Assembly (NCBI GenBank): GCA_947561585.1
Contig: CANNZV010003158.1
Location: forward strand, 1-64,000
Reading direction: 5' to 3'
DNA length: 64,000 nt
From: Caprella mutica
Taxonomy: Eukaryota; Arthropoda; Malacostraca; Amphipoda; Caprellidae
The notes under the pieces were generated by a model, which saw only the letters and a program-made list of their open reading frames with translations, was not told the DNA's origin and made no database searches. The position numbers were made by a program, and so were the translations under genes. Below, piece by piece: positions 52,975-64,000 of the stretch; within the stretch, counting starts at the first letter, position 1; the number at the start of each line of letters is the position of its first letter.

Positions 52975-54495
52975 TAGCTGCAAGATTAGGATCAGTAGTC
53001 TCAAAATTAGGATCAGTAGTCTCAAAATTAGGATCTGTAGTCTCAAGGCTAGGATCAGTAGTCTCAAGGCTAGGATCAGTAGTCTCAAGGCTAGGATCAG
53101 TAGTCTCAAGGCTAGGATCAGTAGTCTCAAGGCTAGGATCAGTAGTCTCAAGGCTAGGATCAGTAGTCTCAAGGCTAGGATCAGTAGTCTCAAGGCTAGG
53201 ATCAGTTGTCTCAAGGCTAGGATCAGTTGTCTCAAGGCTAGGATCAGTTGTCTCAAGGCTAGGATCAGTTGTCTCAAGGCTAGGATCAGTTGTCTCAAGG
53301 CTAGGATCAGTTGTCTCAAGGCTAGGATCAGTTGTCTCAAGGCTAGGATCAGTTGTCTCAAGGCTAGGATCAGTTGTCTCAAGGCTAGGATCAGTTGTCT
53401 CAAGGCTAGGATCAGTTGTCTCAAGGCTAGGATCAGTTGTCTCAAGGCTAGGATCAGTTGTCTCAAGGCTAGGATCAGTTGTCTCAAGATTAGGATCAGT
53501 TGTCTCAAGATTAGGATCAGTTGTCTCAAGATTAGGATCAGTTGTCTGAAGATTAGGATCAGTTGTCTGAAGATTAGGATCAGTTGTCTGAAGATTAGGG
53601 TCAGTTGTCTGAAGATTAGGGTCAGTTGTCTGAAGATTAGGGTCAGTTGTCTCAAGATTAGGGTCAGTTGTCTGAAGATTAGGGTCAGTTGTCTCAAGAT
53701 TAGGGTCAGTTGTCTCAAGATTAGGGTCAGTTGTCTGAAGATTAGGGTCAGTTGTCTGAAGATTAGGGTCAGTTGTCTCAAGATTAGGGTCAGTTGTCTC
53801 AAGATTAGGGTCAGTTGTCTCAAGATTAGGGTCAGTTGTCTCAAGATTAGGGTCAGTTGTCTCAAGATTAGGGTCAGTTGTCTCAAGATTAGGGTCAGTT
53901 GTCTCAAGATTAGGGTCAGTTGTCTCAAGATTAGGGCAAGTTGTCTCAAGATTAGGGCAAGTTGTCTCAAGATTAGGGCAAGTTGTCTCAAGATTAGGGC
54001 AAGTTGTCTCAAGATTAGGGCAAGTTGTCTCAAGATTAGGGCAAGTTGTCTCAAGATTAGGGCAAGTTGTCTCAAGATTAGAGCAAGTTGTCTCAAGATT
54101 AAGGCAAGTTGTCTCAAGATTAGGGCAAGTTGTCTCAAGATTAGGGCAAGTTGTCTCAAGATTAGGGCAAGTTGTCTCAAGATTAGGGCAAGTTGTCTCA
54201 AGATTAGGGCAAGTTGTCTCAAGATTAGGGCAAGTTGTCTCTAGATTAGGGAAAGTTGTCTCTAGATTAGGGCAAGTTGTCTCTAGATTAGGGCAAGTTG
54301 TCTCTAGATTAGGGCAAGTTGTCTCTAGATTAGGGCAAGTTGTCTCTAGATTAGGGCAAGTTGTCTCTAGATTAGGGCAAGTTGTCTCTAGATTAGGGCA
54401 AGTTGTCTCTAGATTAGGGCAAGTTGTCTCTAGATTAGGGCAAGTTGTCTCTAGATTAGGGCAAGTTGTCTCTAGATTAGGGCAAGTTGACAATG
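52975..54495 (-). repeat. 21-bp minisatellite, about 72 copies, with a 510-codon open frame
   Basis: Monomer TCAAGATTAGGGTCAGTTGTC on the + strand. Three blocks follow each other: CAAGGCTAGGATCAGT (53040-53480), AAGATTAGGRTCAGTTGTC (to about 53935), then ATTAGGGCAAGTTGTCTC (to 54490). The minus-strand frame 52961-54493 reads a heptad: ETTCPNL, then ETTDPNL/QTTDPNL, then ETTDPSL. It has no signal peptide and no non-repeat domain, and a second frame (LILRQLA) is also open. I regard it as a satellite, not a proven gene. Confidence 0.85.
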
Positions 54496-54591
54496 CTCAT
54501 GGATACAGAAAAGCTGCATCGTGAATACTGTCACTTACCAAGGTATATGACGATAAAGGACAAAATTGTCTCCAAATATAGCCTATACGAT

Positions 54592-54812
54592 CCTGTCTAC
54601 CTAACACAAAATCTCTAAGACCTCGTAGTTGAAGATCATATCTCTAGCATTATCCTCTAAAACTGCAAGTAGCGTTAATAAAATTATAAACTTGGTGAAA
54701 GTAAAAAAAGACAATCCATAATGAAAATTACAACACGTAAAAACCCAAGAGACGCTACTCTCATTCTCTTCCATTAGCCATATACAGCTTCAGGATAGAT
54801 CCCCGCCTGGCT
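54592..54812 (+). repeat. Dispersed repeat, second copy at 38710-38932
   Basis: Shares CTACCTAACACAAAA, CCTCGTAGTTGAAGA, TATCCTCTAAAACTGCAAGT and ACAGCTTCAGGAT with 38710-38932. Confidence 0.75.
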
Positions 54813-55919
54813 TATTAAACAAATTGTAAATAGTCATAATTTGAGGTTCACTATTTAGGGTCAGTTACGAATTATCGATATTTCCACATTCTCGATCATA
54901 GAAGTAAAAATTATAAAATTGAACATTTTAGATTGGTGACCAATAAAAATAACGTATAGAAAAGTTATATTAAATATATTCGTTTTATAGGTAGTATAAT
55001 CGAAAATGTGGAACTGTGCATCAATTTGCAACTTAGCTGAGTAAATAGTCTCATCAAATACTGAACATGAGACACCAGATTTAACGAATAGAGGGGAAAC
55101 CTTAGGAAGGGAATAACTTCATTCATTCTTCTCGTCCATTTTTCTGTTCCTCGCACCCACAGTCCGACCACAGAGTAGATCTCTGAAGTTGTACAGCCAT
55201 TCTCCCATAAGATGTCCATCTCAAAGTATCTGTAATTGAAAATGGCTTAGCTATTATTCTGCAAAAATTAAAGTGATGTAGCAGCCGCAAATAAATAGAA
55301 TTGGATATAATTAAAATAATTAAGAATAGAATAGACTTTAACCCTATTAGTAGTTAAAAGAGCACTAATGCTCTGAAATTAAAATAAAGTATGTATCCAT
55401 AGATTATTGCATGCAGGATGCATATTAGAAGTAGCATTCGAAAGTTTGGCCTCATTCAAGAACCAATGAATAATTAATTGGTGTCTAAAAATATTACTAA
55501 ATTATCTGAAAGATTGAACTATGATTTCAAAAAAAAAAAAAAAAAAAATTTTTAGATATTGCTAATTAACTAGATATTATTAATGAATTATTCATAAGAA
55601 TATAATTGCTACAATACTCACCTAGCTTTTTCGATCAAGATTGTCCAAAAAATAATAAGATTTCGTATTTTCTGTAGTAGCTACTGTGACATGCTTCCTT
55701 ATTTCTTTTTTGATTTACATCAGTGAAGAGAGCCCAATTTGCTATGAAGTATGAACATCGTTATTCGTCATTTAAGAGTAGAAGAGCTGGAACTGTAAGA
55801 GAGGGGTATACAATGAGATTACAATTGCATGAGCTGTATTGGCTATTATGATTTAAGCTAGTTATTATCCCGTTATGAATAACGGGTTTTTAATGGAAAA
55901 CGGAATAGTTTTGTAAAAT
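54813..55919. other. Spacer with one MITE end
   Basis: AGGGTCAGTTACGAATTATC with CATTCTCGATCATA at about 54857-54905 is a single end of the MITE family at 57605-58100. An A-run of 18 lies at about 55530-55548. The 84-codon minus-strand frame at 54965-55219 is unsupported. Confidence 0.45.
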
Positions 55920-57230
55920 TTTAAGTTTCCGGAAAATTTGAGTTTTTGGAAGAATTTTGGAAGAATTTTGAGTTTATGGAAGAATTTTGAGTTTATGAAA
56001 GAATTTTAAGTTTTTGGAAGAATTTTGAGTTTTTGGAAGAATTCTGAGTTTATGGAAGAATTCTGAGTTTATGGAAGAATTTTGAGTTTATGGAAGAATT
56101 GAGGTTTTGGATGAATTTGGATGAGTTTCTTGAGAGAAAATTTGATCTTCGGACAAGTTTGAGTTTTCGAAAAATTTAATGTTTTCGAAAAAATTTATTG
56201 TTTTCTGAAAATTTAATGTTTTCTGAAAATTTAATGTTTTCTGAAAATTTAATGTTTTCGGAAAATTCCATGTTTTCGGAAATCTCAATGTTTTCGGAAA
56301 ATTTAATGTTTTGGAAAATTTAATGTTTTCGGAAAATTTAATGTTTTCGGAAAATTTAATGTTTTCGGAAAATTTAATGTTTTCGGAAAATTTTATGCTT
56401 TTGGAAAATTTAATGTTTTGGAAAATTTAATGTTTTCGGGAAATTCAATGTTTTCGGAAAATTCAATGTTTTCGGAAAATTCAATGTTTTCGGAAAATTT
56501 AATGTTTTCGGAAAATTTAATGTTTTCGGAAAATTTAATGTTTTCGGAAAATTTAATGTTTTCGGAAAATTTAATGTTTTCGGAAAATTTAATGCTTTTG
56601 GAAAATTTAATGTTTTGGAAAATTTAATGTTTTCGGAAAATTTAATGTTTTCGGAAAATTTAATGTTTTTGGAAAATTTAATGTTTTTTGAAAATTTAAT
56701 GTTTTTTGAAAATTTAATGTTTGCGAAAAATTTAATGTTTTTGGAAAATTTAATGTTTTCGGAAAATTTAATGTTTTCGGAAAATTTAATGTTTTCGGAA
56801 AATTTTATGCTTTTGGAAAATTTAATGTTTTGGAAAATTTAATGTTTTCGGAAAATTCAATGTTTTCGGAAAATTCATGTTTTCGGAAAATTCAATGTCT
56901 TCGGAAAATTTAATGTTTTCGGAAAATTAAATGTTTTAGGAAAATTAAATGTTTTAGGAAAATTAAATGTTTTAGGAAAATTAAATGTTTCAGGAAAATT
57001 AAATGTTTTAGGAAAATTTAATGTTTTCGGAAAATTAAATGTTTTCGGAGAATTTAATGTTTTCGGAAAATTTTCTAGTTTTAGGAAAATTTGGTAGTTT
57101 TCGAAAAATTTGGTAGTTATCGGAAAATTTGGTAGTTATCGGAAAATTTGGTAGTTATCGGAAAATTTGGTAGTTTTCGGAAAATTTCGGAGTATTTGGA
57201 AAATTTATGAGTATTTGGAAGATATCTAGT
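55920..57230 (+). repeat. 18-bp minisatellite, about 70 copies
   Basis: Monomer GGAAAATTTAATGTTTTC, with a diverged left block (GAGTTTATGGAAGAATTT) and a diverged right block (GGTAGTTATCGGAAAATTT). The 18-bp unit gives open frames such as ENLMFS repeated at 56418-56842, which are by-products. Confidence 0.92.
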
Positions 57231-57604
57231 ATAAGAAAACTAAGTTTTATAAAAAAATTCTTGAGCATGATGGATTTATATATGTATTTATAAAAACACA
57301 TTGCTCTTTATTATGAGGAGGGATAATATTAACAATAGCTATATATTATAATATATACATTTCAATTCAAATCATGACTCATGCATTACTAGAAATAGAG
57401 TTATCAAAAAGTTGCCCTGAAGTGAATCAATTCGATCACAGTTATACCTATCAGCAGGTCATTTTTCTAGGTACTCACTATATCACCTCATTAATTATTA
57501 CTTTTATTTTACCTATCAGTTGACAGTAGAAAAAGCTATTGGCAAGACTGATGACTTTATAATTTATAGGCATGAATAATATGAATTGTCATAGCTAACT
57601 TGAT

Positions 57605-58100
57605 ATTAGGGCAAATTACGAATTATCGGTCAGTTCCACATCTTCGGTCATAGACTCAGAAGAGAAAACGATTTAGGTACATGGGTAGTACCTAACAAGA
57701 ATTAATTAGCCTAATGTTTAAATAATTTATATCCATGATATGACACCGTTACCATCCATAATACATTAATAAATACAAGAATTCAATAATAATTAATAGG
57801 TACCTAGGGTAGGTAAGTTTTGAATAATCTGACAGATTCACAATCACGTTATTGGTCATATAAGAAAAAATATATAAAAATTATTACTTTTATTGGTATC
57901 CATGATACCTTAACATGGATACCAATAAAAATAAATTTCCGATTAGGTATATAGTTTTTTCTTATATGACTGAACATGTGAAACCGACCGACAAAGCGTA
58001 ACTTACCCTACCTATTGTCTAGAGATAGGTAGCTCCTATTATAGTTTTTCATATGATCGAAGATATGGAACTGACCGATAATTCGTAACTAGCCCTAGTA
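57605..58100. mobile_element. MITE with an inner hairpin element nested in it
   Basis: The outer ends AATTACGAATTATCGGTCAG at about 57610 and CTGACCGATAATTCGTAACT at about 58068 are inverted. Inside, a hairpin pair (about 57808-57900 and 57905-58015; GGTATCCATG / CATGGATACC at the tip, GGTAGGTAAG / CTTACCCTACC at the base) has similar but diverged ends, so a related copy seems to have inserted into the first. Confidence 0.65.
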
Positions 58101-59319
58101 CAAAGGTAACTAAGCATACCTAAACAATAATAAAGATAAGCCAATATAACTGTAAGAGAGTAAAATTAATAACATATCTACTCATAGGTACGTAACAAGG
58201 TAGGTACTATTGCAACATGTATTCATTTTTTCATTGTTTATTAAGATACTAGATTGCTTGATATCAAGTGCCTACGGACCTAATTTAGTAAAACGATATA
58301 GGAATTTGATTAAACTACCTATTTAATTTGATGATACCTAAGTAGTTATACCTATACTTACAGTTAATGATATCAGAGTAGCTCTGTCACAATAGCCAAT
58401 AAGAATCATCTCTTTGTAGTTTGTGGTAGCCTGTGTAAATAGTGTAATATTCACTAGCTACTGCTGCAATATGGCTAACTTCCGATTGGGTAGCAGGAAG
58501 CCATCTAGCGGACAACTGCTGTTCAATATGGCGGAGACACTTATTTCACGGGCACGTTTTTGAAAGTAAAATCTTTACCATTCTACCTATTTTCAATAGC
58601 GTTGAATGTAGCTACTATAATTCTCTAAGTTGAATTGAAAATAATTGTTTTTTCAATAGTATTTGCTCCATATTTGACGAAAGGAGCAAACAATTTCGAT
58701 TCATTAATTGCACAACAATTCGCTCAACCACTCGCTGTGAAATGGAAAATAGAACTGATCTAGTTTCAACTGTTCCAGTTGAACTTTTACTTGTCAGAGG
58801 CAAATCATGTGCATAGTGTACGTGACGTCATCAAGGCAGTACTATTAAATAGAAAATTAGAGACTTATGTGATTAAATAATAAACTAAATTTATTATTGC
58901 ATTCATATATTGACCACAAATTAAAATTATTATGATTTGACGCATTTTAGTTACTTTAAATTTGACTTTCGAGTGTTGCTGTGATGACGTCACGCACACT
59001 GCAAAACTCAACGAATATCAGAAATGGCTTAGCCTCGCACGGGGTTTAAATATAATTCACAAGATATAAAAAGATGATTTAAACTTTAAGAAATTGATTA
59101 TCTCATATCGAAAGTTTTTAATATATGATTATAACCATTAACATTACACCAGAATAATTTTAATAAATCCTCCTTAATTGTTTTATATATTCATATTCAG
59201 TGGAATTTTTTTTTATATATTTGAATTCAGTTGTCAACACCCCTTGCAAGTCTAGGTAGCAATAATATTGATTAATTAGAATTCTGAATTAAAAATCCTT
59301 GGGAATATTCAAGAAATAT
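58101..59319. other. Spacer with clustered promoter-like motifs
   Basis: AGCCAATAAG (CCAAT) near 58395, AATATGGC at about 58470 and 58532 (the second followed by GGAG), and TGACGTCA at 58823-58830 and 58983-58990. This resembles a CpG-poor insect promoter or enhancer, but no confident gene starts nearby. The minus-strand frame of 62 codons at 58615-58803 could be a small exon at best. Confidence 0.3.
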
Positions 59320-61875
59320 TCCCTGAACATAATATTTTCAAACTATCTGCTATAATTTAATGGAATGTTGTGGGAACACTCTTGGATTATCGGATAACAC
59401 TTTAAATATTACAAATATTACAAATATTATAAATATTACAAATATTACAATATTACAAATATTACAAATATTACGAATATTACAAATATTACAAATATTC
59501 TTATAATTACAAATAATACTTGCAAAGTATTAAAGAAAAAACCTCTGAACATAACTATATGCATACAATATTCTACAATATAATGGAATGTAGAACATTC
59601 CTGGATTATCGGTAAAACTTAAAATAACTCTATTGTTTTACCGATAATTCAGGAATGTTCCCTGAACATTCCATTTAATTATAAAAGATCGTATGAATAT
59701 GCTAATATTGAGGGAATATTCCTTTGGTACTCAAATGATATACTAAAATGTTAGAATTATTTAAAGTATCTTCTGATAATCCAGGAATATTCCTTGAAGA
59801 TTCCATTTACTTGTAGAATATTGTTTGAATCTATACTTATGTTATGGAAATTCTCCTCAAGAAATCCATTTATTTAGTTTAATCATTTAAAGTATTCTCC
59901 GATAATCCACGAATATTCCCTAAAAATTCCACTTAATTGTAGAATATAGAATAAATAAACTTATATTCAGGGAATATTCCTTGAATACACTCAATTGAAA
60001 TTGTTGATTGTTAGAATTATTTAAAGTATTTTCCTATAATCCAGGAATGTTCCTTAGACATTCCATTATATTGTAGATTATTGTATGCTTCTAGTTATGT
60101 TCAGGGAATATTCCTTTAATACTCCCAGGGAAGAGTTTAATGTTTAGAATTCAGTTTTTCCAATAATCCAGGAATGTTCCCTGAATAATCCATTAAATTG
60201 TAGAAGATAGTTCGAAAATCATATGTTCAGGAAATTCTCTTTGAATATTCCCAAGGAAGACATGAATGTTTAGAATTATTTTCACTTTTTCCAATAATCC
60301 AGGAATGTTCCCTAAATATTCCATTAAATTGTAGAAAATAGTTTGAAAATCTTATGTTCTTGGAATATTCCTTGAATACTCCCAAGGAAGAGAAGAATGT
60401 TTAGAATTATTTAAAGTATTATCCGATAATCCAGGGATGTTCCCTAAACATTCCATTAAATTGTAGAAATAGGTTGAAAATCTTATGTTCAGGGAATATT
60501 CCTCGAATACTCCCGAGGAAGAGATGGGTGTTTAGAATTATTTAAAGTATTATCCGATAATCCAGGAATGTTCCCTAAATATTCCATTAAATTGTAGAAG
60601 ATAGTTCGAAAATCTTATGTTCAGGGAATATTCCTCGAATACTCCCAAGGAAGAGATAAATGTTTAGAATTTTTTTCAGTTTTTCTGATAATCAAGGAAT
60701 GTTCCCTAAATATTCCATTAAATTGTAGAAGATAGTTCGAAAACCATTTTTTTCAGGGAATATTCCTTGAATACTCCTATGGAAGAGATGAATGATTAGA
60801 ATTATTTAAAGTATTATCCGATAATCCAGGAATGTTCCCTAAATATTCCATTAAATTGTAGAAGATAGTTTGAAAATCTTACGTTCAGGGAATATTCCTT
60901 GAATACTCCCAAGGAAGATATGGATGTTTAGAATTATTTTCAGTTTTTCCAATAATCCAGGAATGTTCCCTAAACTTTCCATTAAATTGTAAAATATAGT
61001 TCGAAAATCTTATATTCGGGGAATATTCCTTGAATACTCCCAAGGAAGAGATGAATGTTTAGAATTATTTTCAGTTTTTCCAATAATCCAGGAATGTTCC
61101 CTAAATATTCCATTAAATTTTAGAAGATAGTTTGAAAATCTTATGTTCAGGGAATATTCCTTGAATACTCCCAAGGAAGAGAAGAATATTTAGAATTATT
61201 TTAAGTATTATCCGATAATCCAGGAATGTTCTCTAAACATTTCATTAAATTGTAGAATATAGGTTGAAAATCTTATGTTCAGGGAATATTCCTTGAATAC
61301 TCCCTAGGAAGAGATGATTGCTTATAATTATTTAAAGTATTATCCGATAATCCAGGAATGTTCCCTAAACATTCCATTAAATTGTAGAAGATAGTTCGAA
61401 AATTTCATGTTCAGGGAATATTCCTTGAATACTCCCATGGAAGAGATGAATGTTTAGGATTATCTTCAATTTTTCCAATAATCCAGGAATGTTCCCTAAA
61501 TATTCCATTAAATTGTAGAAGATAGTACGAATAAACATATGTTCAGGGAATATCCCTCGAATACTCCATTGAAATACTTTATTGATAGAATTATGTAAAG
61601 GTTGGTCAATATTCAGGGAATGTTCCCTGAATATTCCATAAAAGATTCGAAAATGGAATAAATTTACTGATGTTCAGCGAGTATTCCCTGAACATTCATA
61701 AAAATGAATTTACATGTTATGAATTTAATGAGCTTGAGGGAACATTCCCTGAATATTCAATTGGAATTATATTCCATTCTTATGTTCCAGGAAGATTCCG
61801 GGAGCATTAGTATGGAATGTGGGAATATTGGGGAACATTAAATCCGAATGGAACATTCCCGGAATATTCAAATGT
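59320..61875. repeat. 131-bp satellite, about 19 copies, capped by AATGTTACCTGGG
   Basis: Units recur at 131-132 bp (AATCCAGG at about 60295, 60427, 60558). Each has TCCAGGAATGTTCCCTAAAT, ATTCCATTAAATTGTAGAAG, GTTCAGGGAATATTCCTTGA and ATACTCCCAAGGAAGAGATG. At 61871-61883 it ends AATGTTACCTGGG, the same end as the 24-bp element at 51452-52286. A weak partner, CTAGGTAGCAAT, lies at about 59252. Confidence 0.88.
59403..59505 (+). repeat. 9-bp microsatellite, about 11 copies
   Basis: ACAAATATT repeated with a few variants, inside the left part of the 131-bp satellite. Confidence 0.85.
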
Positions 61876-61883
61876 TACCTGGG

Positions 61884-63457
61884 TACTGATCATTTTGGTA
61901 AAAGTTCTGTAATTGTAGCTCAAAAATTGTACACTAGAGAGGCTAAATGTCCTAACGATATACCAATAAATGTACGAAAATTACATGAACTAAAAGGCCT
62001 ATTTTAGAATCATTGCAGTCTTTTTGCAAAAGAGCTATTTATAACCGGATGCGCTGAATAGGGAAGAAAAATAACAGAAGAGATACCACCCATTACTTCT
62101 TAGCAGGATGACATGTTTTGACATTCGCTAAAGATTTAAATATAATTAAACTTGGATTGGGATTTAACTACTCTGAATTATATGATACTTCTGATGAGTC
62201 TTAGGAACCAAAAACTTCGATAATTTGATTAAGAGCTCCGCCTCACGACGAATCAAAACAACAAAAAAGTCAACTCATGGTGTAACCCTATATAGTAACC
62301 TAGCACTAAAAAGTTTGCTCAGTTACCTAGCGACTGGTGCGCAAGCGCCACTCCTCACAAAATCTGTTATAAAATCTTAACAAATTGACTTTTCAATGCT
62401 TTGACTTTATAAAAACTTTGATTTGATATTTACACATCTACTGGTAAGCGCCAAATAATAACTACCTATTTAGAATAAAATTTACAGGCAAATATAGGTA
62501 AAAAAAAAACTTTATATCTTAGGTTCTCTAACTATTTGTGAAAAATCCATGTTCTCCACCCATCAATAAAATCCTTATGACATTCACAAAAATGAATATG
62601 TTACGATCACTTCTTGGGTTTGAGAATTGACACTAGACTTTCAAATTTTAATGGGAATATATGTGAATTTATCCCTTCAGAACTAATTGTTTATTCTTTA
62701 TTTCAATTATTCAGTAACTGATCTAATTAATGTCTATCAATTACACAGGAAATGAAAGCGGGTAATGACCGGTTCAATTTAACTATAGGCACATATATAT
62801 AAATACACTGTTTGGCAAATATGGTTATGAGAATGATTTGAATAGAGGGTAGAACAGTATAAGATTATGTCCTACCCTAGCTAGTGTCGCGCCAATTCTG
62901 ACTAAAACAAGTGTTTAGGCAGGAGAGACTAAAACTTAGACATATGAGGGTACAATCAGAAAATCAAACAAATAGGCCTACTTTGGATACAAACACATGG
63001 GGATATAGAAACATACAATTTGGTAAGATGGTATAAACGGTTTTCTGAGAGGGTTGGTTACCGACGGGAAGTAAGCAATTATAGAAATTCAAAACCATTA
63101 GAAGAAATGTTATTATAGAGATTTTCGTAGAAATAGATACGTATTTATTTATTTATTTATTCATAACAAATAAAACTTAATGAAAATTTAACTTTGGATG
63201 GAGAAGGTTCAATATAAATAAGATACCAGAAAGAAACCTTTAACTTCAATAGTTTTTTTTAAATATACCAACTTATAATGTTGTGTTCCGATATTTTTGA
63301 GACACCCTGTATATTTGAATCTTACCACTTATCACCTTTTTTGTATAATCGTATGTCAATATGTTGAAAAAGTAAAGCTTATGAAATTGTAATTGAACTT
63401 GATAGAATTGGTTATGATTTCAAGAAAAATGTATTTCAAAGAATAATGAAGACTCAC
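61884..63457. other. Spacer with a possible decayed coding fragment
   Basis: At about 61890-62010 a frame reads SVIVAQKLYTREAKCPNDIP and VRKLHELKGLF. This has the flavour of a transposon-derived protein, but it is short and stops soon after. A TTTATTTATTTATTTATT run lies near 63142-63163, and GAGACACCCTGTATA near 63298 resembles a DNA transposon end. Nothing firm was found. Confidence 0.3.
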
Positions 63458-63601
63458 TTTACTATCTGCAGTGAAATTTTTCACCTGAAGATCACCGCAG
63501 TACTCAAACATGCGACTGTAGCGTACAGTGAAAATGGTAGATTTCACTAACCCAGTCCACATTAACGCTAGGAATAGTAGTTTCACCTGAAATTCAACCA
63601 T
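63458..63601 (-). CDS. First coding exon of a putative secreted protein
   Basis: ATG at 63601 opens MVEFQVKLLFLALMWTGLVK, a clear signal peptide with a polar start, a hydrophobic core and small residues STI following. The mature part begins FTVRYSRMFEYCGDLQVKNF with one cysteine and an NFT glycosylation sequon. At 63457-63452 the minus strand reads GTGAGT after AAA, a strong splice donor. The exon is thus 48 codons in phase 0. The intron would run to lower coordinates, where no matching exon was recognised. The family is unknown. It could also be a chance combination, but the signal peptide, donor and sequon together favour a real exon. Confidence 0.5.
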
Positions 63602-64000
63602 GGGTTATTTTTAATTAGAATATTTATATTCTCATAATCCAATATTCAATTTCATTAGTTATTTCATTTTCCTCACCATGTTTCTATTTTATAGTATGTC
63701 TTTTATCAACCAAAGCCTCTCCGTTACTAAGCGATCAACATCCAAACAATAACTCAACCAAACTGAATCACTGATGCATTACGAAAGTATACTAAAAGCT
63801 TTTTAAAAGCTAAAAATAATCATTAAATTATATACCCTATGTATTGGTGAATATTCACATTCATATTTTTCACTTAAAAGGATAGATATAATCAATAATC
63901 TTCATTATATTAATATTTTTTATTAAAATATAGTATTATCAAATATTCACATTCATATCACTTAAAATCAAAACAATCATATAAGTTATTATCAATCAAA
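63602..64000. other. Right-edge AT-rich sequence
   Basis: Upstream of the putative secreted-protein exon. No TATA or initiator context could be assigned with confidence. Confidence 0.35.

Noticed and set aside
52975..54495. TTAGG words in every 21-bp unit, suggesting an insect telomere
   Set aside because: TTAGG occurs only once per 21-bp monomer, not head to tail, and is lost in part of the array (GCTAGG). This is an interstitial minisatellite.
54965..55219. 84-codon minus-strand frame
   Set aside because: No domain, weak start context, and it lies between MITE fragments.
56088..56842. Frames of ENLMFS and NFQKTL repeats
   Set aside because: Translation of the 18-bp AT-rich array on both strands; no start context or domain.
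1..64000. tRNA or rRNA genes
   Set aside because: None recognised by eye. The only tRNA-like sequence is the 17-nt primer site at 20233-20249. A tRNA scan would settle it.

Overview
The window looks like AT-rich insect nuclear DNA. It has long introns, GT-AG splice sites, animal-type transposons and very abundant minisatellites. A hemipteran such as a planthopper would fit, but that is an inference from overall character and no species diagnostic was found. There is no sign of bacterial gene organisation.

The only clear host gene is a peptide-type class A GPCR on the + strand, split over about 38 kb. TM1-TM2 lies at 5125-5398, TM3 with its ERY motif at 6279-6402, TM4 at 21852-21975, TM5 at 22397-22593, TM6 at 34756-34913, the TM7 NPxxY exon at 37046-37201, and a short C-terminal exon near 43590-43635. 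The TM5 and TM6 exons differ in phase. A 13-nt candidate microexon at 30680-30692 would correct this. The first visible junction cannot be joined in frame at the GT seen, and the TM7 exon has an in-frame TAG directly after NPLIYGFL. The locus is therefore either a decaying gene or an allele with a truncated tail. A second host gene may start at the right edge: a minus-strand signal-peptide exon at 63458-63601.

The introns are packed with mobile DNA. They hold a Tc1-type element with TA target site (7531-9097), and an errantivirus-like LTR element with env on the minus strand (9676-21044). The LTR element has 794-bp LTRs differing at 4 positions, 5-bp target duplications and a tRNA-Lys primer site. 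A 5'-truncated non-LTR retrotransposon of the restriction-like-endonuclease type sits at 30901-33484, with poly(A) and a 10-bp target duplication. There are also decayed non-LTR, mariner and Tc1 fragments, a TTAA-flanked piggyBac-like non-autonomous element, and many foldback/MITE hairpins.

The other dominant feature is about 17 tandem arrays with monomers of 9 to 131 bp. Several start at or just after GPCR splice donors, and one has clearly been seeded by an exon-intron junction, so that it repeats the 5' splice site about 20 times. From 44 kb to 62 kb the window is almost all tandem arrays and MITEs. Two arrays there end in the same short motif, which suggests they are interiors of one mobile family.
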